A DNA stretch of 62,956 nucleotides from a bacterium (GTDB taxonomy: Bacteria > Electryoneota > RPQS01): positions 1-62,956 of the forward strand of contig JADKHW010000026.1 in assembly GCA_016721565.1 (NCBI GenBank), written 5' to 3'. The position numbers were made by a program, and so were the translations under genes. How positions within the stretch are numbered: the stretch's first letter is position 1; each line of letters starts with the position of its first letter. The notes below the pieces were generated by a model, which saw only the letters and a list, made by a program, of their open reading frames with translations, was not told the origin of the DNA and searched no databases. Below are positions 17,957 to 26,272 of this stretch, one piece after another.

Positions 17957-20900
17957 ATGCGCAGGAATACCTACACATTTTTACTGTCGGCCCTTTTATT
18001 GATTGGGCTGAGCACGGCAGTTGTCGTTGCCAAGAACGCTCCATACGGCGGCGGCGACGTCCGCGGACCGTTGCGCCGGTTGGACGTTGCGAATCCGCAG
18101 GATGAAAACCGCGTTCACAACGCCGGCAAGATGTGGATGAACATCACGAACTACGGCTACTTTGGGAACGACAGTCAAACTCAAGCTTCGGCACTGGAAG
18201 ATCCGTGTCCGCCGAATAACTGGGCGCCGCAATGCGAATATCCCGGCGGGTCGGGCCAACAATATCTTTTCCAAGGTGCCTTGTGGATTGGCGCATTGAT
18301 TGAAGAAGAAGGCTTCTTCACGACGCGCGTATCCGTGGGAACAGACGGCTGGCAGAACCCGTCGATTAACGAGTTCCACGCGCCCGAAGCTCCGAATGGC
18401 GGTATCGAAGAGCGCTCGAACCGTCCGGGCTATACCAATTGCTTTGGTGACAATGTGTACAGTCCATTTGCTGTTTCCGATCAGGATTTCATTGCAACGA
18501 TGGCTGACACACTGCGTGATCGCAATTTTGTGCTGAATGATCCGACCGATGGTCCGCACCGTCCGCTGGGTATTAAGATTACGCAAAAGTCGTATTCGTT
18601 CAGTCAGGCGTTTGCCGAAGACTTTATCATGATCGACTACGAGATTGAGAACATCGCGTCGAACTTCCTGAAGAACGTGTATGTCGGTCTCTATGTTGAC
18701 GCCGACTGCGGCGTCGCGGGTGTTACAGAGGGTCACACGGACGACATTTGCGGATTCATTCGTGAAGTGGATGAAACCAATTCAGATGGCGACACCAACA
18801 AGGTTCGTATTGACGTCGCTTGGATTGCCGACAACGACGGCTATCCTGCGCGCAGTTTTGGCGGCACGTTTACGATTCCTCACGTTACGGGAACGCGCGT
18901 GATTCGCGCACCGAACCCGCGTTTGTTTACATCGTTCAACTGGTACAACCCGAACGGCGACGTTGGTCTCGACTATGGTCCGTCGTGGGAAGCGTATGCT
19001 GATCGCGATAGTATGGGTATGGGCTGGACCGCCGCTTACGGTATTCCAGAAGGTGATGCTCACAAGTATCAATTGATGAGCAACAGAGAGTTTGACTTTT
19101 GGCAGACCTCTGTCGACGAGCTGTGCGCCGGCGTTGCTCTTGTTGACTCAGAACTCTACAACTACTCAAATGGGCGTTTCCCCCCACAGCAGTGGTCACG
19201 TGCAGGTCTTGTAGATCCTGAAACGTGTACGGATATCGCAAACGGCTACGATACGCGCTACTTGCTGTCATGGGGCCCGCTGGGAATCTATGACTTCACG
19301 GATGGCGCCGGAAACGATATCTATCGTTTGAACCCGGGCGAAAAGTTCAAGATGACCATTGCTTATGTCGGCGGTGAGTTCTTCCACAATCCGAACAATC
19401 CGCAGACCACGAACACGGTGATTGACACGTCGAAGTTCAGCTTTGACGACCTCAAGGATAACGCTCGCTGGGCCAAGGACGTTTACGATAACCGTATGTT
19501 TGATACGCCAATCTATGATTGGGGCTTTGACGGTCTTCCAGATACCGATGATCCAGACGGTTCTGAAGGTGACACTCTACTTGACACCGGTGACGGCTGG
19601 TACGGTGAAGACGTTGGTCAAGACGGTATCTATGGAGTGATTCCGGTCGGTGTAGATAGTATTCCGGTTACATACTTTGTCGGTGCAAATACGCTTGGTG
19701 CAGGGGCCGCAACAATCTTTGTTGGTTATTACTCCGGCCCGGACGAAGGTGAACGTAATGGTAGAATGGACAATATTACGAATCCGTTGCTTACAGGCCG
19801 TCAGCCGTACCCTGTCGTGACAGAGGATGACATCGTCCCGCCGGACTTGGTGTATGCATTTAACATTTACCACCCGTTGCAATTAGGTGCGTGGGACATG
19901 GGTTGGATGTCGGGCAACAGTATCTTGGACTTTGGCGACGGTATTCCTGATTTCACGGGTCCGCCGCCGCCGCCGATTCCGGCGTTGATCGAGTGCGTGC
20001 CGAATACCTATAATGCTGCGCAGCACTCGGGTGGTATCGTCAAGATTGCAACTGAAGGCAACTGTTACAGTGGTGGTTTGGGTTACGAACTACGCGACAG
20101 GGAAGTGATTCTGCGTTGGTCGAAGTCTTCTTCGGAATCTCCGACCTATCGTGATCCGTTCAGCCGTATTCAGGACTTTGAAGGTTATCGCTTGCACGCC
20201 GCCACGGTGAACCAAGAGAATAACTACGAACTTCTGGCGCAATTTGACGCGGAAGACTATGCATACTTTGCCGACGGTACTGACTCATTGATGACTGCAC
20301 CGGTGGAAACGAATGATCCGACAAGAATTCTTGACTGGGGTAATGACCACAACGAGAGTACGATTGATCCGGATGGTTCGCAGGGTGACGGTATCTATGA
20401 CTCAGGTCCCGAGACGATTGAGATTCTCGGTATTCACGGACACCGTGGACCGTATGGACCAAATACCGGGTTTGGCGAAATTACCAGCCCGTATCCGGGA
20501 ATCTACGAATATCATATTCCCGCTCAGACCTTGGCGCCGCGTTACTATGCCGTCACGGCGTTCGACTTTGGTGATCCCAAGTCCGGCTTGACGACGCTGA
20601 GCACGCGTGCAACAGCGAATGCAGTGTTGCTTGCTCCGGCAGGATCGGCGAAGCGCGAAGTTAGCGTTGTGCCGAATCCATATCGTGCTTATCAGGACTA
20701 TACATCGGACTATCGCGGTCAATCCTGGGAAAATCAGAACGACGGTACGCGCGACTTCTACCCGCAGGTGGACCGCCGTATTGAGTTCATGAACCTTCCG
20801 GAACGCGCGTTGATTCGTGTCTTTACAACTTCCGGCGACCTTGTGCAGGTGATTCCTCACAATGAAGACGGTGATCGCAGTTCGTGGGCCAGCTTGAATT

Positions 20901-21022
20901 CTGAAAAGTGGGATCTGAATTCCCGCAACAATCAGCAAGTTGTGTCCGGTCTTTATTTGTTCAGCGTCGAGGATATGGCTGACCATACGATCTCGACCGG
21001 CAAGTTCGTCATTATCCGATAA
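17957..21022 (+). CDS. Large secreted protein with divergent T9SS-like C-terminus
   Basis: An intact frame of 1,021 aa from ATG 17957; the TTG at 17942 is less likely. The signal peptide is NTYTFLLSALLLIGLSTAVV. The body has no domain I can name. It is rich in aromatic residues and aspartate, with two Asp/Gly loops that resemble Ca-binding sites (DWGFDGLPDTDDPDGSEGD and NESTIDPDGSQGDGIYDSG). The end has the shape of a sorting domain in variant form: VVPNPYRAYQDY, FMNLPERALIRVFTTSGDLV, then SGLYLFSVED and TGKFVIIR. The PNPY motif replaces PNPFNP. It sits between the beta-helix lipoprotein and the PorV-like gene, so it is a good candidate for a cargo handled by that PorV paralogue. Confidence 0.75.
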   Translation: MRRNTYTFLLSALLLIGLSTAVVVAKNAPYGGGDVRGPLRRLDVANPQDENRVHNAGKMWMNITNYGYFGNDSQTQASALEDPCPPNNWAPQCEYPGGSGQQYLFQGALWIGALIEEEGFFTTRVSVGTDGWQNPSINEFHAPEAPNGGIEERSNRPGYTNCFGDNVYSPFAVSDQDFIATMADTLRDRNFVLNDPTDGPHRPLGIKITQKSYSFSQAFAEDFIMIDYEIENIASNFLKNVYVGLYVDADCGVAGVTEGHTDDICGFIREVDETNSDGDTNKVRIDVAWIADNDGYPARSFGGTFTIPHVTGTRVIRAPNPRLFTSFNWYNPNGDVGLDYGPSWEAYADRDSMGMGWTAAYGIPEGDAHKYQLMSNREFDFWQTSVDELCAGVALVDSELYNYSNGRFPPQQWSRAGLVDPETCTDIANGYDTRYLLSWGPLGIYDFTDGAGNDIYRLNPGEKFKMTIAYVGGEFFHNPNNPQTTNTVIDTSKFSFDDLKDNARWAKDVYDNRMFDTPIYDWGFDGLPDTDDPDGSEGDTLLDTGDGWYGEDVGQDGIYGVIPVGVDSIPVTYFVGANTLGAGAATIFVGYYSGPDEGERNGRMDNITNPLLTGRQPYPVVTEDDIVPPDLVYAFNIYHPLQLGAWDMGWMSGNSILDFGDGIPDFTGPPPPPIPALIECVPNTYNAAQHSGGIVKIATEGNCYSGGLGYELRDREVILRWSKSSSESPTYRDPFSRIQDFEGYRLHAATVNQENNYELLAQFDAEDYAYFADGTDSLMTAPVETNDPTRILDWGNDHNESTIDPDGSQGDGIYDSGPETIEILGIHGHRGPYGPNTGFGEITSPYPGIYEYHIPAQTLAPRYYAVTAFDFGDPKSGLTTLSTRATANAVLLAPAGSAKREVSVVPNPYRAYQDYTSDYRGQSWENQNDGTRDFYPQVDRRIEFMNLPERALIRVFTTSGDLVQVIPHNEDGDRSSWASLNSEKWDLNSRNNQQVVSGLYLFSVEDMADHTISTGKFVIIR

Positions 21023-21087
21023 TTCACCCCGTTCCCCTCTGCGATGAGCAGAAGGGAAAGAAGCTCCATAGACGGAAGGATGTGCAC

Positions 21088-22173
21088 ATGAAGCGTTGGC
21101 GACTATTCGGACTGCTTATGGCCTGTCTGATTGCTCCCTCGATGCTGTGGGCTCAGGCAAAGGTCGGCACCGCCGGCGTACAGTTTTTGAAGATTAGCCC
21201 GTCATGCCGCGCTGTCGGCATGGGTGAGGCTTACGTGGCGGTTGCCAATGATGCCAGTGCAATCTGGCATAATCCGGGCGCGCTCGCACGTCTGGAAAAA
21301 CCGGAGGCAATTGTCAGTTGGATTGACTATGCCGCCGGAATTCAATACGGCTATCTTGGCGTCTCGCAGCCGGTCGAGAAATTGAAAGGCACGATGGCGG
21401 CCTCGGTCAGCTACTTGACGACAGACGAGATGAAAGAGACAACTCCGGAGCGTCCTGACGGCACGGGCCGTACGTTTACCGCAGGCGATTTGGCCGCAGG
21501 TATTTCGTACAGCCAGATGCTGACGGACAAGTTCTCGGTCGGCGGTACGGTGAAGCTTGTCAGCGAAATGCTGGCAGACAAATCGGCAACCGGTTGGGCG
21601 GCGGATGTCGGTACATTTTATGACACGGGTTGGAAGAGCGTCCGCATCGCGATGTTGACGTCAAACTTCGGTCCCGATATGAAGTTTGTCGAAGAAGGCT
21701 TCCCGCTGCCGATGAACTTTACGTTTGGCGCGGCGATGTACGTGATGAACTCGGGCGACCGTGAATGGTGGAACGGCGCTGATTCAATCGGCACGCATTC
21801 GCTGTTGGCGTCAATGGCGTGGTCGCATCCGAATGACAACCTCGAAGTGTATAACTTCGGGTTGGAGTACGGATTCATGAACACGGTGTTCCTGCGTGCA
21901 GGCAAAAAGTTGAACGGTTGGACGCGTAAGTCGTGGAACGAATATCGCGAGACGATCAACGCAGGCGAAGACGCGACGAGCGACAATCCGTTCTATGAGT
22001 TCCCGCTGTTCAGCCGCAACGGCACGTTCTTCGGAAACGGCGCTACGATTGGTGCGGGCTTGAACCTTCCGAAAGCCGGTTTAACTGTGGACTATGCGTT
22101 CACCGGCATTTCCTTCCTTGAAAATATCCACCGCTTCTCGCTCGGCTACCGCTTTAACAAGCGTTGGCTGTAA
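21088..22173 (+). CDS. PorV/PorQ-family outer-membrane beta-barrel protein
   Basis: A 361-aa intact protein. The signal peptide (RLFGLLMACLIAPSMLWAQ) is followed by the family signature KVGTAGVQFLKISPSCRAVG, then MGEAYVAVANDASAIWHNPG. That is the GARAxGMGxAyvAxAdDxxAxxxNPAgL pattern of PorV/PorQ (UPF0164) proteins. Alternating amphipathic strands run to the aromatic end FSLGYRFNKRWL. In Bacteroidetes, PorV carries T9SS cargo from the translocon to the attachment complex. Here the gene lies 65 bp after a large cargo-like protein and 15 bp before a lipoprotein, which suggests a dedicated role in this operon. The start at ATG 21088 is chosen over GTG 21082 because GACGGAAGGATGTGCAC gives it a better ribosome binding site spacing. 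Confidence 0.88.
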   Translation: MKRWRLFGLLMACLIAPSMLWAQAKVGTAGVQFLKISPSCRAVGMGEAYVAVANDASAIWHNPGALARLEKPEAIVSWIDYAAGIQYGYLGVSQPVEKLKGTMAASVSYLTTDEMKETTPERPDGTGRTFTAGDLAAGISYSQMLTDKFSVGGTVKLVSEMLADKSATGWAADVGTFYDTGWKSVRIAMLTSNFGPDMKFVEEGFPLPMNFTFGAAMYVMNSGDREWWNGADSIGTHSLLASMAWSHPNDNLEVYNFGLEYGFMNTVFLRAGKKLNGWTRKSWNEYRETINAGEDATSDNPFYEFPLFSRNGTFFGNGATIGAGLNLPKAGLTVDYAFTGISFLENIHRFSLGYRFNKRWL

Positions 22174-22188
22174 TCCGCGGAGAATACC

Positions 22189-24348
22189 ATGTCCCGAATG
22201 ACTAAAATACTTTTGTTCGCCGGATTGCTGATTGCTGTTGTCGCGGGTTGCGATCGTTTCAAAGACGACACCCCAGACGTTAATCAAGCTCCGACGGTGC
22301 GGTTTGTCAACTTCCCGGAAGACAGCACGCAGTTTTCATATGCGCCGGTTGTGTATTGGCAAGGATTCGACCCGGACGGTTTTGTAACGGGCTTCGAGTT
22401 CTATGACGATATCTCCGCTGAAGGCTTGACGGCATATCGCGCAGGCGATGCGGCGTTCAATGCCTATCTTGACTCAATTCCCAATTCTGTGTGGACATTC
22501 ACAGAGAATGCAAATCAGCAGATCTATTTGCTGACGGAAGTGGGTGAAGTGACCGAGCACGTGTTCCTCGTGCGCTCAGTGGATAATTTGGATTCGCGCT
22601 CCAGCATCGTGGCCCGCACGTTCTTCCGTACGAATCAGGCGCCATTCGCGCCAAAGCTTCGTTGGGCGGAAAGTGACACAGTCGCCTATTTCTTGAATGA
22701 AGTCATCCCAGACACGCAATTGGTAGGTGACACGATTTCGATTACCTACACGGGTATTCGTTTGTTATGGCAAGGCAGTGATCCTGACTCGCGTGCCACG
22801 AATATCATTCCGCTGCAATTCAGCTATGCGTTGGTGAATTCATTGGGTGACTCGATTGCATTGCCGGTTCGTGATGACAGCAACCATGTTGTCGGGACAC
22901 GCGAAGGTTGGAGCAATTGGGGCGGCGAAACCCAGATTGCGATGTACGGCTTGGAGACAGGGAACTACACGTTCTACCTGCGTGTGCGTGACGACGGGTA
23001 CACCGAATCAGATACGATGGGAACGGCGACGTTTACTGTTGTGAAGCCGATCCTGTCCCGAATGCTTTTGATCGTGGATGAAAACAAGCCGCCGACAGCA
23101 GTCGAACTGCAGCGCGGAGGTATCAATGCCGACACGCTAAAGGCATTTTATGATCGTGTTTTACCGGACGCGATCGACATTGCCAACACGTTGGCTCCGA
23201 TAGCACAGCCGCCGGGATCACCGCCAATTCGTCATTTTGATTACGATAGCATCGCTTGGTTAGACAATCGTAGCGGCCTTGTTCTTTCGTACGATTACAT
23301 CAGCCAGTTCGCAGCCATTTGGGTCATTAATGACGACAACGTTCAGGCTGAGCGAACAGGTGGTGTAGACGGTACTGCCGCAGCCTATAACAAGGTATTA
23401 GCTGACTACATGGACATCGGCGGGAACGTGATGTTAACTGGCCGCCGAGTGTTTAACAAGGCGAATGCCCTTGGGCCCGGCAACCCGGCAACCAATTCAT
23501 TTTTGCGCGACTATTTTAATATCTTTGTTGTTCGTCCAAAATCGGTGTACAATCCTGCCCAGCCTGCGCAGGCAGGTATTGCTGACTTCGCCGGTGCTGT
23601 GGCGGGCGATCCGCAATGGCCGGACTTAGACATCGATACGACAATGATCGACCGCCTTGTTTACACGAACCAGCATGTGACCTATCCGCCGGAAGTCGAG
23701 TATTTCGGGCGTTCGACTGCACCTGCGAGCTTTGACTTTGCGACGACACTGTACAACTATAAGTCGAGCACGAGCGATCCGGAATTGTATCCGAACATTA
23801 TTGAGAACTTTGACTGCGCAGTGGATACGGGACTTTCAACATCAACCACGGTGGCCTTAATTCCGCAGGATGAGACGCTACCGTTGTTGCAGGCATCGAC
23901 AATCCGCAACTTGTCGCGTAGAATCAACGGTGAAATTATTCATGGTGACTTCATTGAAGTACGCAACGTGGGCACCAACATCCTTGCACCAAAGTGGCGT
24001 ATCTTTGCTTCAATTCCAGTTGAAGCGGGAGAATGGCAGACCACGGATACCTTAGAAGTAACCTATCGTTTCATTCCTCTTTCGGCTGATCACGATGAAC
24101 CGATCGCATTGAACTTCATTAAGTACGACGGCACAATCGAGATCGAAATTGTCGGCGATCAGGTTCGCACGACGATTCACGCGACACCGCAGTTCCGTAG
24201 CTGCTACTTCGCGTTCCCGTTTGCGTACATGAAGAATGATTTGTACACGCACCCGTTCTTAGGACCAGTTCCAGCCGTGAGCTTGTTGATTGCCAACCAG
24301 CTCGTCTTCTTCAACCAGAACCTTGACTTTAGTTTCAATAACAGATAG
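22189..24348 (+). CDS. Large envelope lipoprotein
   Basis: An intact frame of 719 aa. The N-terminus MTKILLFAGLLIAVVAGC has a clear lipobox (VAGC). Next comes an Ig-like/fibronectin-like stretch (APTVRFVNFPEDSTQFSYAP, YWQGFDPDGFVTGFEF), then a second (APKLRWAES, LLWQGSDPDS, GNYTFYLRVRDDG). A central segment follows (MLLIVDENKPP, IAWLDNRSGLVLSYDYI, DYMDIGGNVMLTGRRVFN) that looks like a class I glutamine-amidotransferase-like flavodoxin fold of the kind attached to surface proteins. The C-terminal part is beta-rich. It is the last gene of the operon and is followed by a terminator. It probably partners the TonB receptor or PorV-like protein; no enzymatic residues are evident. Confidence 0.8.
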   Translation: MSRMTKILLFAGLLIAVVAGCDRFKDDTPDVNQAPTVRFVNFPEDSTQFSYAPVVYWQGFDPDGFVTGFEFYDDISAEGLTAYRAGDAAFNAYLDSIPNSVWTFTENANQQIYLLTEVGEVTEHVFLVRSVDNLDSRSSIVARTFFRTNQAPFAPKLRWAESDTVAYFLNEVIPDTQLVGDTISITYTGIRLLWQGSDPDSRATNIIPLQFSYALVNSLGDSIALPVRDDSNHVVGTREGWSNWGGETQIAMYGLETGNYTFYLRVRDDGYTESDTMGTATFTVVKPILSRMLLIVDENKPPTAVELQRGGINADTLKAFYDRVLPDAIDIANTLAPIAQPPGSPPIRHFDYDSIAWLDNRSGLVLSYDYISQFAAIWVINDDNVQAERTGGVDGTAAAYNKVLADYMDIGGNVMLTGRRVFNKANALGPGNPATNSFLRDYFNIFVVRPKSVYNPAQPAQAGIADFAGAVAGDPQWPDLDIDTTMIDRLVYTNQHVTYPPEVEYFGRSTAPASFDFATTLYNYKSSTSDPELYPNIIENFDCAVDTGLSTSTTVALIPQDETLPLLQASTIRNLSRRINGEIIHGDFIEVRNVGTNILAPKWRIFASIPVEAGEWQTTDTLEVTYRFIPLSADHDEPIALNFIKYDGTIEIEIVGDQVRTTIHATPQFRSCYFAFPFAYMKNDLYTHPFLGPVPAVSLLIANQLVFFNQNLDFSFNNR

Positions 24349-24373
24349 CTTCTGTTGAGTCAAATATGAAAAA

Positions 24374-24405
24374 GGGCCGCGGAACAATGTTGCCGCGGCT
24401 CTTTT
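24374..24405 (+). terminator. Rho-independent terminator of the five-gene operon
   Basis: GGGCCGCGG / CCGCGGCTC then TTTT, 25 bp after the lipoprotein stop and just before the next gene's start at 24416. Confidence 0.8.
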
Positions 24406-24415
24406 GCTCAAGTCC

Positions 24416-26272
24416 ATGCAAACAGACAAATCTTCGCGCACCGTCTTGATTCTCTGGTCCATTGTGATGCTGGGATTGTCCTTGTGGCTACCGGCAGGCT
24501 ATTGGACAATTGACGACGGCATCAAATCCATTGCGGCACGGCGCGGTGAAGCGCCGTGGAGCAGTCCGATTGCGGATGATTCGCTGCGCGCGAAGCTGCT
24601 GAACCCGGCAGACTATCCGGTGTTTGTACCGCCGTTTGCAGAACGGGTTGAGAATGGAGTTGAACCGGGTTTCTCTCCCTATGCAAGACTGTTGGCACGA
24701 ATTGAATCTGTTATGTCGCGTCGTGCGTTGATGGTGACGACCACGCTAATTGCTTTGGGAGTTGGTTGGACACTCTATGGAGCAGGTTTAGCTTGGGGAT
24801 TCTTGCTTTTGCCGCTCACGTTCTACGGACTTGTGCCGTGGGAACACGGGCTTGCGCTGTGTTTCTCTTCGACAGCTTTGATTGCAATTTTTTTGAAGGA
24901 TCGCGCAAGTTCAACCTCTGCGATTTTCAATGGCGCGCTATTGGCCTGTGCAACGGCTTTGCGGCCTGAGCATGGCTTGCTCCTGTTGGCAGGAATTGTG
25001 TTCTTGTTCTTGAATCAGCGTGGGAAAGAAGGCGGACTCACAACAATTGCGGGAATAGTTTCGCTTGGACTGCTCTTTGTAATTGCGGGATCAGACGAAA
25101 TGCTGAGACAATCACTGCTGAATCAAGCGACTGCGGTGTGGTCAGTCACAAGTCGTGTTCAAGCAATTCTTGACACCGTGATTGCAATGGGTCCGTCGAT
25201 CTTGTTGTCGATGTTCATGATTGCAATGCTACTGCTGTCACTCTCCGTGATGGACAAACCCAATACGCCGCGTTTGCTCTCCATCATCGCATGGGGCGGC
25301 GTGGCGATGTTCGTGGTTGTGGCAGTGCGAGTGGTGTGGAATCGAAGCTATCCGCCAATTGAAATGCTCACGACAGGTTCTATTGCTTTTGCGATGCCGT
25401 GGATCTTGTGGCTGTTTACAAAGCGGGAAGCATGGAAAACAAAAGCGATGGCTTACGCCACCGCTGTGTTGGTTTTGGGGATATTGCTGATACCGCAGTC
25501 CGCCGGAGTGCATTGGGGTCCGAGACTGTTGTTATTCAGCGCTCCGTTATTCTTGATTGCTCTCTATCAGGCCAATCTGCACTTGACCAAAGCGTTTGCC
25601 GCATTGGTTGTGCTCTCGCTTGCTCAGTCTGTCCATTCAGGAGTTGTGGTGGCATCGCGCTATGCGGAATCCTCCAATCACGAAACGCGCTTGCGTCCGC
25701 ATATTGGTTCTCCCTTAATTACCACGTCACGCTCACAGGCAATTGACTTAGCCGGATTGTGGGACGAAAACGAATTCTTTGTAGCGAGCAATCCGGAAGA
25801 TCTCAAACGCCTGTTAGTCGAGTTCTATTTGCTCCGTCGCGACAGCGTGTGGCTACATCAAATGCCCGCCGAGAGCCTGATGTTTAAGACATTCCCGAAC
25901 AACAGACCGGTATGGCCACATCAAATGAGTTTGATCAATTGCGGAAATCTCTATCACTCGCAATGGCAAGCATACAAGATTGTCATGAACCGCGCCGATC
26001 TGGAATGGATTCCACTGCTTGAGCAAGCGGCAGGGCGGGCAATTGAGGCAGGAGATCTTAAGCGCGCGTTGTTCCTGCAAGATGATGTGCTTCGACTCAA
26101 TCCTAAACGCGCTACGGCTTATTCAAATATGGCTTTGATCTTAGCGCGAATGGGCAAGAGTGCCGAAGCAAAACGCGCTGTGGAAAATGCGCTTGAATTA
26201 GATTCTACTTTGATTCAGGCACGAGACTTGGCACGAGAGATTCAGACGCTTGAATCTGGCGGAGCAAAGTGA
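24416..26272 (+). CDS. Polytopic membrane protein with C-terminal TPR, GT-C-like
   Basis: 618 aa from ATG 24416. At least nine hydrophobic segments lie between residues about 10 and 430 (VLILWSIVMLGLSLWLP, ALMVTTTLIALGVGWTLYG, SILLSMFMIAMLLLSLSV and others). An acidic motif sits early in the first loop (YWTIDDGIKSIAARRG). This is the layout of GT-C glycosyltransferases, which use a lipid-linked sugar donor. The last 100 residues (about 520-618) are helical with TPR character (ALFLQDDVLRLNPKRATAYSNMALILARMGKSAEAKRAVENALELDSTL). It converges with and overlaps the next gene. The glycosyltransferase assignment rests on fold-level resemblance only. Confidence 0.65.
   Translation: MQTDKSSRTVLILWSIVMLGLSLWLPAGYWTIDDGIKSIAARRGEAPWSSPIADDSLRAKLLNPADYPVFVPPFAERVENGVEPGFSPYARLLARIESVMSRRALMVTTTLIALGVGWTLYGAGLAWGFLLLPLTFYGLVPWEHGLALCFSSTALIAIFLKDRASSTSAIFNGALLACATALRPEHGLLLLAGIVFLFLNQRGKEGGLTTIAGIVSLGLLFVIAGSDEMLRQSLLNQATAVWSVTSRVQAILDTVIAMGPSILLSMFMIAMLLLSLSVMDKPNTPRLLSIIAWGGVAMFVVVAVRVVWNRSYPPIEMLTTGSIAFAMPWILWLFTKREAWKTKAMAYATAVLVLGILLIPQSAGVHWGPRLLLFSAPLFLIALYQANLHLTKAFAALVVLSLAQSVHSGVVVASRYAESSNHETRLRPHIGSPLITTSRSQAIDLAGLWDENEFFVASNPEDLKRLLVEFYLLRRDSVWLHQMPAESLMFKTFPNNRPVWPHQMSLINCGNLYHSQWQAYKIVMNRADLEWIPLLEQAAGRAIEAGDLKRALFLQDDVLRLNPKRATAYSNMALILARMGKSAEAKRAVENALELDSTLIQARDLAREIQTLESGGAK

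Noticed and set aside
17996..18736. 246-residue minus-strand open frame
   Set aside because: A shadow of the intact 1,021-aa plus-strand gene, with Arg/Val-rich composition typical of antisense frames.
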